Shown: in pieces, positions 16,660 through 24,816 of the stretch | Layout: every line of letters begins with the position of its first letter | Numbering within the stretch: position 1 is the first letter of the stretch | Assembly: GCA_040387735.1 (NCBI GenBank) | Contig: JAZKDE010000006.1 | Coordinates: forward strand, 96,352-160,351 | Source: Arcicella sp040387735 | GTDB taxonomy: Bacteria > Bacteroidota > Bacteroidia > Cytophagales > Spirosomataceae | Direction: 5' to 3' | Length of the DNA stretch: 64,000 bases | Translations under genes and position numbers: made by a program | The notes under the pieces: model-generated | Told to the model about the DNA's origin: nothing | The model's database searches: none | What the model saw: the letters and a program-made list of their open reading frames with translations, nothing else

Positions 16660-18561
16660 ATGGAACAAGCCATTAGTTACGAGAGAATTCTAACAAACAT
16701 TTACGCCGATTCTGATGCGGCTTCAAGAGCAATCGCCCACGAAATTGCAGCGATTATTCGTCAGAAAGCCAGTGAGGATAAACCTGCTGTTTTGGGCTTA
16801 GCAACGGGTTCTTCACCCAAAAAAGTATATTCTGAATTAATCAGAATGCACCGTCAAGAAGGTTTGAGTTTCCAAAATGTAGTCTCGTATAACCTTGACG
16901 AATATTACCCAATGGAAGCCGATGCTGTACAAAGTTACGTGCGGTTTATGCGTGAACAACTCTTTGACCACGTGGATATTCCTGCGGGAAATTGGCATGT
17001 ACCCGACGGAACGTTACCGCTGGATAAAGTAGCAGAATTTTGTAAAGATTACGAAGCACAAATTGAAAGATACGGAGGTTTAGATTTTCAATTATTGGGA
17101 ATTGGCCGTAATGGACACATTGGTTTTAACGAACCTGGTTCGCTCGTGAATTCTCGCACTCGTTTAATGACGCTTGATTTGACAACCCAAATTGATGCTG
17201 CCAGTGATTTTGGAGGCTTAGCAAAAGTTTCTAAGAAGGCAATTACGATGGGAATTCAGAAAATTATGGAAGCCAAAAGAGTTGTTTTATGTGCGTGGGG
17301 TGAACATAAGGCAATGAATGTGGCTCGTGCCGTTGAAGGGCAGGTTTCGTCTGATGTTCCTGCATCTTATCTACAATTACACGAAAATGCTTCTTTTATT
17401 ATTGATACTTCGGCGGCTTCCCAATTAACTCGTTTGCGTACTCCGTGGATGGTGGATGCAGTAACTTGGGATAGACCAATGATTAAGAAAGCGGTTATTC
17501 ACTTGGCTTTGACGGTGAATAAACCAGTTCTGAAATTAACTAATTCTGATTATAACGAAAACGGACTTTCTGACCTTTTAGCACTTTATGGTCAGGCGTA
17601 TGATATTAATATCGAGGTCTTTAACTATCTCCAACATTCCATTACGGGTTGGCCAGGTGGTAAACCAAATGCTGATGATTCTAACCGTCCAGAGCGTGCG
17701 TATCCTGCGAAGAAGAAGGTAATTATTTTTAGTCCACACCCAGACGATGATATTATTTCAATGGGAGGGACATTCCAAAGATTGCACGACCAAGGACACG
17801 AAGTGCATATTGCTTATCAAACTTCGGGAAATATTGCCGTTGCTGATGATGAAGCATTACGTTTTGCAGAATTTGTGGTAGATTTTAACGAAAAATTTGA
17901 AGCAAATAATCCAAAAGCAAATCGCATTTATAAAGAAGCAGCTAAGTTTTTGAAGGCTAAAAAAGACTCAGAAATTGATACCGATGAAGTACGTTATATC
18001 AAAGGATTGATTCGTAGAGGTGAAGCAAAAAATACTTGTCGCTACGTAGGAGTCAAAAAGGAAAATATTCATTTTTTGGATATGCCTTTTTACGAAACGG
18101 GAACAATTCAGAAAAGCCCACTTGGAAAAGAAGATGTAGAAATTGTGATGAATGTGATTGAAGAAATTCAGCCGCACCAAATTTACGCAGCAGGTGATTT
18201 AGCCGATCCACACGGAACGCACAAGGTTTGTTTGGATGCCATTATGGAAGCCGTTCAAAAACTTAGACACCGTGAATACATGAATAATTGTTGGGTTTGG
18301 TTATACAAAGGAGCATGGCAAGAATGGGATATTGACCAGATAGAAATGGCCGTTCCAATGTCGCCTGACCAAGTTTTGAAGAAACGTTACGGTATTTTCA
18401 AGCACCAATCGCAGAAAGATGGTGTACCATTTCAAGGTACAGACGCTCGTGAATTTTGGCAACGTGCAGAAGATAGAAATAGCAATACTGCCAATTTATA
18501 TAATGCTTTGGGGCTTGCGGAATATCAAGCGATGGAAGCATTTGTGAGATGGAGATTTTAG
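16660..18561 (+). CDS. nagB: glucosamine-6-phosphate deaminase fused to a PIG-L/LmbE deacetylase-like domain
   Basis: The protein has 633 residues and two parts. Residues 1-280 are NagB, which turns glucosamine 6-phosphate into fructose 6-phosphate and ammonia. The motifs are LGLATGSSPKK, NLDEYYP with Asp80, and GRNGHIGFNEPG with His153 and Glu158. The position equivalent to E. coli Asp141 is Asn151, a feature I associate with the Bacteroidota NagB type. Residues about 345-633 form a PIG-L/LmbE zinc-hydrolase-like domain with the metal motif SPHPDDD and a later DPHGTHK. This fusion is common in Cytophagales; the second domain may remove an N-acetyl group, which is unproven. A strong terminator follows. 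With the NamZ-like gene downstream it suggests peptidoglycan amino-sugar recovery. Confidence 0.93.
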   Translation: MEQAISYERILTNIYADSDAASRAIAHEIAAIIRQKASEDKPAVLGLATGSSPKKVYSELIRMHRQEGLSFQNVVSYNLDEYYPMEADAVQSYVRFMREQLFDHVDIPAGNWHVPDGTLPLDKVAEFCKDYEAQIERYGGLDFQLLGIGRNGHIGFNEPGSLVNSRTRLMTLDLTTQIDAASDFGGLAKVSKKAITMGIQKIMEAKRVVLCAWGEHKAMNVARAVEGQVSSDVPASYLQLHENASFIIDTSAASQLTRLRTPWMVDAVTWDRPMIKKAVIHLALTVNKPVLKLTNSDYNENGLSDLLALYGQAYDINIEVFNYLQHSITGWPGGKPNADDSNRPERAYPAKKKVIIFSPHPDDDIISMGGTFQRLHDQGHEVHIAYQTSGNIAVADDEALRFAEFVVDFNEKFEANNPKANRIYKEAAKFLKAKKDSEIDTDEVRYIKGLIRRGEAKNTCRYVGVKKENIHFLDMPFYETGTIQKSPLGKEDVEIVMNVIEEIQPHQIYAAGDLADPHGTHKVCLDAIMEAVQKLRHREYMNNCWVWLYKGAWQEWDIDQIEMAVPMSPDQVLKKRYGIFKHQSQKDGVPFQGTDAREFWQRAEDRNSNTANLYNALGLAEYQAMEAFVRWRF

Positions 18562-18572
18562 CATAAATCAAG

Positions 18573-18603
18573 AAGCCAACGTTTTTTAGCGTTGGCTTTT
18601 TCT
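18573..18603 (+). terminator. rho-independent terminator of nagB
   Basis: The stem aagccaacg (18573-18581)/cgttggctt (18590-18598) is perfect, with an 8-nt loop and a following T-rich tract. It lies 12 nt after the stop codon. Confidence 0.88.
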
Positions 18604-18736
18604 TTCCAAAAGAGGAAGACAATTCAACCAAAAATTAAGTATGAATTTATATTCAATATTGGAATGTCGAGAAATCTTCATTGAAAATTAAAAAACAAAA
18701 GAAGTTTTCCGTTAATAAAGTATATAAGTCCGAAAT

Positions 18737-18772
18737 AAAACGCCACATTAATTGAGTTTAATGTGGCGTTTT
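18737..18772. terminator. orphan 14-bp hairpin with T tract in a gene-free spacer
   Basis: Arms aaaacgccacatta (18737-18750) and taatgtggcgtttt (18759-18772) pair perfectly with an 8-nt loop. The spacer 18562-18864 holds no ORF, and nagB already has its own terminator upstream. This could end a small RNA starting near 18600-18700, or be a second terminator shielding the sigma gene. Confidence 0.6.
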
Positions 18773-18864
18773 TGATGAAAATTTTCTCCATTTTTAAATT
18801 TTTCTGTGATTTTTTCTGGATGCCATACACTAATATAGCATTGAAATTAAATTGGTAATTATTC

Positions 18865-19356
18865 GTGGACAAAAAAGAAGAATTCATATCGGCAATCAAA
18901 GCCAACGAAGGTTTAATCTATAAAATGGCCTCAATCTATACCAATAACATTGACGATAGAAATGATTTGGTACAGGAAATTATTTACCAACTATGGAAAT
19001 CGTTCGATTCATTCAATCAAAATGCCAGTTTAAGCACTTGGATGTACCGAGTTGCGATGAATGTAGCAATTTATCAGCTCAAAACGGCTAAAAGAAAAAT
19101 TTTTACGGTTCCATTGGAAGGGCAATTGTTGGACTTTTGCGAAGTCGAAAATAATGATTTTGAAGAAAAATTACAGATTTTGAGACAACATTTAGACCAT
19201 CTAAATCTCCTCGATAAAGGAATTATTATGCTTTATTTAGAAAATAAAAGCTACGAAGAAATTGCTCAAATTGTGGGTATTTCAGAAAGCAATGTTGGAA
19301 CAAAAATATCTCGAATCAAAGAGAAATTAAGAAAGCGAATTGCTAAGAAAAATTAA
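18865..19356 (+). CDS. ECF-type RNA polymerase sigma factor
   Basis: The 163-residue protein starts at GTG 18865. Region 2 (about residues 12-80) contains DRNDLVQEIIYQLWKSF and STWMYRVAMNVAIYQLK. Region 4 (about 100-160) contains the DNA-binding helix-turn-helix NKSYEEIAQIVGISESNVGTKISRIKEKL. It lacks the sigma 3 region, so it belongs to the extracytoplasmic function group. The next gene, 25 nt downstream, encodes a membrane protein with an N-terminal soluble helix that fits an anti-sigma factor. A pair of this kind would let a membrane signal control a small regulon, and target promoters cannot be read from the window. Confidence 0.92.
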   Translation: MDKKEEFISAIKANEGLIYKMASIYTNNIDDRNDLVQEIIYQLWKSFDSFNQNASLSTWMYRVAMNVAIYQLKTAKRKIFTVPLEGQLLDFCEVENNDFEEKLQILRQHLDHLNLLDKGIIMLYLENKSYEEIAQIVGISESNVGTKISRIKEKLRKRIAKKN

Positions 19357-19381
19357 AGATAATTTTTAACAAATGATAATT

Positions 19382-19984
19382 ATGGAATTAGACGATTTAA
19401 AAAATACTTGGGAAAATATGAGTGACCAAGTAAAAAAACAGCAAAATTTAAACCCCAAAATGATTGACGAAATGACGAAGAAAAAAATTGAATCGAACCT
19501 GAAAAAAATTGCTTATCCTGAGACGATAGGCGTAATTATTTGTCTTGCTGGTGCCATTTTTATCGGCTTAAATTTCAGTATATTGGATACAATTTTTCTG
19601 AAAAGTGTCGGGATTGTTTCCGTGATTCTTCTATTGGCACTCTCCGTAATTAGTCTAATAAGCGTTCGCCAATTAAATATGAGAGCAGATGTGAATAAAT
19701 CTTACTCTGAAACACTGAAAGAATTTGCTGTTCAAAAAATTAGATTTTATAAATTTCAAAAAATAAATGTTACTTTGAGCTACTTATTATTGGTGACTAC
19801 TATTGTGTTATTCTCCAAATTTTTTGGGAGTAAAGACATTACCAATAGTAAATATTTCTGGATATTTTCATTTTCTTTTGGGTATATATTTTTGTCGTTT
19901 TATGCAAAATGGGTTTCAAAATACTATCATAATTCACTTCGACAAACAGAAGAATTATTGAAAGAACTATCCAATTCAGTCTAA
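19382..19984 (+). CDS. putative anti-sigma factor, multi-pass membrane protein
   Basis: The start is taken at ATG 19382, with MELDDLKNTWENMSDQV, an opening I often associate with Bacteroidota proteins encoded after an ECF sigma gene. About 50 hydrophilic residues form the likely sigma-binding cytoplasmic helix. Four hydrophobic segments follow at about residues 50-70, 77-95, 131-152 and 160-182, and the C-terminus is charged and helical (RQTEELLKELSNSV). It does not carry the zinc-binding HxxxCxxC motif of ZAS-type anti-sigma factors. Its role is inferred from position and shape, and no catalytic motif is visible. It is probably cotranscribed with the sigma gene. Confidence 0.7.
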   Translation: MELDDLKNTWENMSDQVKKQQNLNPKMIDEMTKKKIESNLKKIAYPETIGVIICLAGAIFIGLNFSILDTIFLKSVGIVSVILLLALSVISLISVRQLNMRADVNKSYSETLKEFAVQKIRFYKFQKINVTLSYLLLVTTIVLFSKFFGSKDITNSKYFWIFSFSFGYIFLSFYAKWVSKYYHNSLRQTEELLKELSNSV

Positions 19985-20151
19985 ACGTGGTGGTATTTTA
20001 TTCCAAAAATGCCTCCAATTCAACGGTTTTGCTCATTAGTGTACCGAGATATTCGTTTCCTCATTCATTGTAAGGCTAATTTTAGAGATTGTACTGAATT
20101 ACTAAGTTGGGGTTTCACTGTCAGGTAGTTCCTTGGTTTTGAATACCTTCT

Positions 20152-20190
20152 AAAACGCCATGATTGTAATTATTTCAATCAAGGCGTTTT
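20152..20190. terminator. hairpin with T tract in the 19985-20332 spacer
   Basis: Arms aaaacgcc+tgattg (20152-20166) and caatca+ggcgtttt (20176-20190) pair with one A-A mismatch around a 9-nt loop, then TATTTT. It lies 170 nt after the membrane gene. The rest of the 348-nt spacer shows no gene. Confidence 0.65.
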
Positions 20191-20332
20191 ATTTTAAGAT
20201 TATCGGTGTTTGAATCAATTTTAGAAATAGCTTTTTCCCAAAGATTGAATGAAAAATATGTAAAATGAAGGCAATATTTATCAATTTCTTCTTAACTTTT
20301 CTTCTTCAACAAACCATCAAAACTCAATCATC

Positions 20333-21550
20333 ATGTATCAACGATTATTAATTTTCCTGCTTTTTTGCATAGGAGTTTTACTTAATTCTGGATTTAACAA
20401 TCTTGAAAATGATTCTTATAAAACCAAAAATATCACCACAGGAGCTGACCAAGTGGATGAATATCTACCTTATCTAAAAGGTAAAAAAGTGGGAATGTTG
20501 GTCAATAAAACCTCGATTATTGGTCGTAAATCAATTGTTGATAGCTTGCTTACCTTAAAGATTGATATAAAAGAGATTTTTGGACCAGAACACGGATTTC
20601 GTTCAAATGCCAGTAATGGGGCAAAAGTAGCCGATGAAATTGACCCTGAAACGGGTATCCCAATTATTTCTTTGTACGGAAAAAAAAGGAAACCTTCTAA
20701 GGAAGACATGGCTAAAATTGACATCATGGTTTTTGATATTCAGGATGTTGGATGCCGTTTTTTTACCAATATTAATACGCTCCGTGACATTATGGAGGCC
20801 TGTGCCGAAAATGGAAAGGAATTAATTATCCTCGACCGTCCAAATCCGAATGGCTACGTGGATGGTCCCGTTTTGGATATGAGTCTAAAATCGGGTATTG
20901 GGCAATTTCCGATTCCAATTACGCACGGAATGACCATCGGCGAATTTGCTCAAATGATAAATGGTCAGGGTTGGTTACTCAATAAAATAAAATGTCAGAT
21001 AAAGATTATCAAGCTGAAAAATTACACGCACGATATGGCTTATGTGTTGCCCATCAATGTTTCCCCAAATCTCAATACGCAACAAGCAGTTTTATTATAT
21101 CCGTCGATATGTTTATTTGAAGGAACAATTTTGAGTCAAGGTCGAGGGACTTACATTCCTTTTACCGTTTTGGGAAGTCCCGATTTGAAAGGAATTTACG
21201 ATTTTTCATTTACACCAATCAGCATAAAAGGAATGAAAGAAGCTCCATTGCATCAAGATAAAGTATGCTACGGAATTGATTTGAGAGATTACAATGCCAA
21301 AAAACTCCACGATAGTGGTAAAATTAATTTGACTTGGCTATTAACTATGTACCAAACGTATCCTAAAAAGGAAGACTTTTTTGATGCTACTAAAAGCCCA
21401 GAAATTAATAATTTTGATAAATTGGCGGGAACAACCGATTTGAAAAAGCAGATTATTAATGGGGTATCCGAGAAGGAAATTAGAAAAAGTTGGGAGCCAA
21501 AACTTGCTGAATACAAAATAATGCGGAAGAAATATGTGTTGTATCCGTAG
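20333..21550 (+). CDS. namZ: NamZ-like exo-beta-N-acetylmuramidase (DUF1343)
   Basis: The 405-residue protein has an N-terminal signal segment (residues 4-20) and then the DUF1343 architecture. Visible signatures are GKKVGMLVNKTS near residue 50, IFGPEHGFR near residue 83, a long VFDIQDVGCRFFT segment near residue 130, ILDRPNPNG near residue 170, and PSICLFEGTILSQGRGT near residue 260. Characterised family members remove terminal N-acetylmuramic acid from peptidoglycan fragments in the periplasm. The length is normal. The nagB fusion lies 1.8 kb upstream on the same strand, separated by the sigma/anti-sigma pair, so a shared theme of cell-wall recycling is plausible, though not a shared transcript. 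Confidence 0.85.
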   Translation: MYQRLLIFLLFCIGVLLNSGFNNLENDSYKTKNITTGADQVDEYLPYLKGKKVGMLVNKTSIIGRKSIVDSLLTLKIDIKEIFGPEHGFRSNASNGAKVADEIDPETGIPIISLYGKKRKPSKEDMAKIDIMVFDIQDVGCRFFTNINTLRDIMEACAENGKELIILDRPNPNGYVDGPVLDMSLKSGIGQFPIPITHGMTIGEFAQMINGQGWLLNKIKCQIKIIKLKNYTHDMAYVLPINVSPNLNTQQAVLLYPSICLFEGTILSQGRGTYIPFTVLGSPDLKGIYDFSFTPISIKGMKEAPLHQDKVCYGIDLRDYNAKKLHDSGKINLTWLLTMYQTYPKKEDFFDATKSPEINNFDKLAGTTDLKKQIINGVSEKEIRKSWEPKLAEYKIMRKKYVLYP

Positions 21551-21790
21551 CTTATTTTCTCATTCGGGAAAACGAGTCTTAACATTTTGCTAAATTTGTG
21601 TCATTCAATGCGGAAGAATATTATTATGAGTGTTTCAATAATCGTTTGATTGACTTCTCGAAAGTTGAAATAGCAAAATTTTGAAGTTTTATTACTACCC
21701 AAAACTAAAAGAAATAATATTAATAAAGTTTCAATATTTTACCTTTTGAATGCTCTCAATAAAGAATTAATAATCTGCCAAAATATACTA

Positions 21791-22225
21791 ATGAATACAA
21801 AATTAATAGAATACAAATCATTATCAGAAATAAAAACCGTTGCTAAATCCATTTTCGATTTTGGGCAAAAAATACCCGTTTGGATATTTGAAGGACAAAT
21901 GGGAGCGGGGAAAACCACCCTTATTAAAGCCATTTGTGACGTATTGGTAGTAACAAGCCACGTGCAAAGTCCAACCTATTCATTGGTAAATGAATATTCT
22001 ACTAAACGTGGCGAAGATATTTATCATTTCGATTTTTATAGAATCAAAAATGAAGACGAAGCAATGGATATTGGCGTGGAGGATTATTTATATTCGGGCG
22101 AAAGATGTTTTATCGAATGGCCGTCAAAAATTGCTAATCTATTGCCAACCAAACACTTGAAAGTTGAAATCCAAGTGAAGGAAGATGGTGGTAGAATTGT
22201 GCATTTGGAAAAAGTGGGGGTTTAA
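21791..22225 (+). CDS. tsaE: tRNA threonylcarbamoyladenosine biosynthesis ATPase TsaE
   Basis: TsaE is the P-loop ATPase that helps TsaB, TsaC and TsaD make the t6A37 modification of ANN-decoding tRNAs. With the start at ATG 21791 (MNTKLIEYKSL) it has 144 residues, the usual size; an upstream TTG in the same frame is unlikely. Walker A is GQMGAGKTT. The motif SPTYSLVNEY carries the Ser/Thr switch region, and HFDFYRIKNEDEAMDIGVEDYL is the Walker B-like region with an invariant Asp and Tyr. It is followed by ald on the same strand. I believe this gene order is common in Cytophagales, although the two proteins share no pathway. Confidence 0.92.
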   Translation: MNTKLIEYKSLSEIKTVAKSIFDFGQKIPVWIFEGQMGAGKTTLIKAICDVLVVTSHVQSPTYSLVNEYSTKRGEDIYHFDFYRIKNEDEAMDIGVEDYLYSGERCFIEWPSKIANLLPTKHLKVEIQVKEDGGRIVHLEKVGV

Positions 22226-22373
22226 CGTATTTTTATGGTACAAATTCAAATAAAAGAAAATACCATTGTTTGGTTTGACATTCAACACGTTGAATGAAAT
22301 TCTAAGACTTTAAAGTTCTTGGATGATATTTAAATCATCTATTTGAAAAGATACAAAACTCTCAAATTAAAAT

Positions 22374-23609
22374 ATGCCTCAGCCAACAGGTTTTAAAGAA
22401 ATACTCGCTCAGTCGGGACTAATGTCGCCGAGCGGCGTTCCACAAGAAGCATTAGTTTGGACAAAACAAAACGCTAAAAGTCTCTTTATTGGACTTCCTC
22501 GTGAAGTTTCTATGCAGGAGCATCGTATTTCTCTTTCGCCCGATGCCGTAGGACTTTTGGTGCGTAACGGTCATCAAGTTTTGATTGAAACGGGTGCGGG
22601 TAATGGAGCAAAATTTACCGATACACAGTACTCCGATGCGGGGGCTCAAATTGCATATTCTGCCGAAGAGGTTTTCAAATCTGATGTGGTTGTAAAAGTT
22701 CAACCTTTGACTGACACAGAAATGGAATACCTGAAAAATGGCTCTACGGTTGTTTCTGCATTGAATATGCCCCGTATGTCGAAGGAATATTTTGAGAAAT
22801 TGAACCGTAAAAAAATTACAGGACTTTGCTACGAATACATTGAGGACAACGTTGGAGGAATGCCCATTATCAGAGCCATGTCCGAAATTGCGGGTAGTAC
22901 CGTCATGCTGATTGCGGCTGAATGTTTGAGTAGTGCTAATGATGGAATGGGAGTGATTTTAGGTGGCATTACGGGAGTTCCACCAACTAAAGTCGTAATT
23001 TTAGGAGCTGGAACTGTTTCTGAATATACCGCCAGAATTGCCATTGGTTTAGGGGCAGATTTGAAGGTTTTTGACAAAGATATTTTCAAATTGCAACGTT
23101 TAAAATATTCGGTTGGCCATAATATTTACACCTGTATTATTGATTCTCATACGCTCACACAGGCAATTTGTGAGGCAGATGTCGTGATTGGTGCGTTGCG
23201 AGCCGAAGACGGTTTTACGCCTTGTATTGTGACAGAAGAAATGGTCTCGATGATGAAACCAGACTCCGTAATTATTGATGTTTGCATCGACCAAGGTGGA
23301 TGTTTTGAAACGTCCGAAATGACAACACACGATAATCCAATTTATCGAAAATACGATGTAATTCACTATTGCGTTCCCAATATTCCCTCCAGAGTTGCCC
23401 ACACTGCCAGTCAAGCTTTGAGTAATATTTTTACGTCATTTCTCTTGAAAACTGGAAAAACAGGCGGAATCGAAGAGGCTATTTTTGCGAACAAATCTTT
23501 CATGAAGGGCGTTTATGCTTATAAAGGAAGTGTTACGAATGCAACCATCGCCAAAAAATTTGGCATGAATTATAAAGATTTAAGTTTATTAAGTGCAGCA
23601 CGTTTTTAA
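22374..23609 (+). CDS. ald: alanine dehydrogenase
   Basis: This NAD-dependent enzyme interconverts alanine with pyruvate and ammonia. The 411-residue protein has the N-terminal catalytic domain with GLPREVSMQEHRISLSP and the lysine-containing KVQPLTDTE. The central Rossmann fold carries GAGTVSEYTARIAIGLGA near residue 208, and the C-terminal closing segment includes DVCIDQGGCFETS and VPNIPSRVAHTAS. Compared with the usual enzyme of about 370 residues it has about 30 additional N-terminal residues before the conserved GLPREV motif. The ATG at 22374 is the first possible start and has no obvious alternative. Saccharopine dehydrogenase-like enzymes share the fold, but the motifs favour Ald. Confidence 0.88.
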   Translation: MPQPTGFKEILAQSGLMSPSGVPQEALVWTKQNAKSLFIGLPREVSMQEHRISLSPDAVGLLVRNGHQVLIETGAGNGAKFTDTQYSDAGAQIAYSAEEVFKSDVVVKVQPLTDTEMEYLKNGSTVVSALNMPRMSKEYFEKLNRKKITGLCYEYIEDNVGGMPIIRAMSEIAGSTVMLIAAECLSSANDGMGVILGGITGVPPTKVVILGAGTVSEYTARIAIGLGADLKVFDKDIFKLQRLKYSVGHNIYTCIIDSHTLTQAICEADVVIGALRAEDGFTPCIVTEEMVSMMKPDSVIIDVCIDQGGCFETSEMTTHDNPIYRKYDVIHYCVPNIPSRVAHTASQALSNIFTSFLLKTGKTGGIEEAIFANKSFMKGVYAYKGSVTNATIAKKFGMNYKDLSLLSAARF

Positions 23610-23650
23610 ATTGCGGGCTTTCGATTTTGATGCTGGATTTATTTTCATTC

Positions 23651-23678
23651 CGCAATCTAAAATCCAAAATCCGAAATC
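23651..23678 (+). repeat. heptanucleotide words before the gene at 23684
   Basis: Four 7-nt words (first two cgcaatc, taaaatc) end at the ATG at 23684. A degenerate inverted copy lies at 23611-23640, so the two blocks could pair. The words are those found before xerD and aroQ. Confidence 0.65.
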
Positions 23679-23683
23679 AAATT

Positions 23684-24085
23684 ATGTTAGAAGACTATCA
23701 AGCCATATCCAATGCTCCTAATTCGCCAGATTTGAACGGGAAGCGTTTGGGCGTTATTTCTACCGATTTCGCCAAAGTATCGGAATTTTTGAAAGAAGCA
23801 TCTTATCAAATTCGTACCAGAGGATTCTCTAAATATCCCGTTTTTGGGGTATCTCAAAATCCCGTTCAAATAGGGGAACGCCTAATTGGAATGCTCGAAA
23901 TGAACGAAAATCAATGGAATTACCATGCTTCGGTCATGGAGGAATTTGTTCAGCGAGGAATTATTGCGGAAGAAAATGTGGAGGTTTTTAAAAGTACTTA
24001 CAAAGACCCAGACGAGTTTTGCTGTCTTTTTGTGCTTGACAAAGAATTTGCCAGCTTTATCTATATTCCTTTTCCCGAGGATTGA
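23684..24085 (+). CDS. conserved small cytoplasmic protein of unknown function
   Basis: The protein has 133 residues from ATG 23684 (MLEDYQAISNAPNSPD). The longer open frame from 23627 would translate the heptamer repeat (NLKSKIRNQI), so I reject that start. No signal peptide, transmembrane helix or catalytic motif is visible. The sequence has a mixed helix/strand pattern, ends in two short hydrophobic strands (DEFCCLFVLDKEFASFIYIPFPED), and reads like a compact alpha/beta domain. It sits 74 nt after ald on the same strand. I do not recognise a named family. Confidence 0.7.
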   Translation: MLEDYQAISNAPNSPDLNGKRLGVISTDFAKVSEFLKEASYQIRTRGFSKYPVFGVSQNPVQIGERLIGMLEMNENQWNYHASVMEEFVQRGIIAEENVEVFKSTYKDPDEFCCLFVLDKEFASFIYIPFPED

Positions 24086-24158
24086 CAGATGATTTTTAAT
24101 GGGAAATTTAATTTGATTATAAACTCAAAGAAACCGAAGTCTCGATAATTTTCGTACA

Positions 24159-24764
24159 ATGCTGAATCAAATACTATCTTTTTTTCAAAGAAAAATACTC
24201 AGAAATAATCAAGTTCGTTGGAATTACAAGTACGCAAGAGGAGATTGGGAAGGACTGAAAAACCCCACATTAAATAATCGTTTAATACCAGCAAGTGATT
24301 TTTTACAATCACTTAAACCAAATGCTATTATTCTGGAAATAGGCTGTGGAGAGGGTGTTTTTCAACAAATATTGAAAGACGAAAGTTATCAATTTTTTGA
24401 AGGAACTGATATTTCTGATTGGGCAATTAACCATGCGTTAAAGTATGAAAATGAAAAAACCGTTTTTTTTGCGGGTGATATGGAAACTTATTTGCCTCAA
24501 AAAGAACAATATGATGCTATTGTCATAACGGACTCAATTTATTACAGCAAAAAACCTTTAAATCTTTTAGTTCGATATGAGAAGTATCTGAAAGAAGATG
24601 GGATTTTCATTATTACGATGAACGATTATAAGCATTCTAATGAAGTTTGGACAACCATAGAAAAAAGATATTTGCCTTCTGCTCAACGGACGGAGACGAA
24701 TGAATTTGGAACTTGGGTTTGCAAAGTTTATCTAATGGAAAATAAAAGAGGGTTAGAAAAGTAA
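24159..24764 (+). CDS. class I SAM-dependent methyltransferase
   Basis: The 201-residue protein has the Rossmann-like methyltransferase fold. Motif I is ILEIGCGEGVFQQIL near residue 64. The acidic ribose-binding residue is in FEGTDISDWAINHAL, and motif IV is YDAIVITDSIYY. The 45 residues before motif I are basic and helical. The closest general pattern is the small-molecule Methyltransf_11/12 group, but no substrate is indicated. The neighbouring glycosyltransferase could suggest modification of a surface glycan or lipid, a weak inference. Its last codons are part of a perfect palindromic terminator hairpin. Confidence 0.82.
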   Translation: MLNQILSFFQRKILRNNQVRWNYKYARGDWEGLKNPTLNNRLIPASDFLQSLKPNAIILEIGCGEGVFQQILKDESYQFFEGTDISDWAINHALKYENEKTVFFAGDMETYLPQKEQYDAIVITDSIYYSKKPLNLLVRYEKYLKEDGIFIITMNDYKHSNEVWTTIEKRYLPSAQRTETNEFGTWVCKVYLMENKRGLEK

Positions 24765-24788
24765 ATTTACTTTTCTAACCCTCTTTTT
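24747..24788. terminator. 38-nt perfect palindrome overlapping the end of the methyltransferase gene
   Basis: Arms agagggttagaaaagtaaa (24747-24765) and its exact complement (24766-24784) meet without a loop base and are followed by TTTT. The left arm contains the last codons and the TAA stop at 24762-24764. It also faces the end of the converging glycosyltransferase gene. Confidence 0.8.
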
Positions 24789-24816
24789 GTAGAAAATTAT
24801 AATGCCAGATTTAAAA

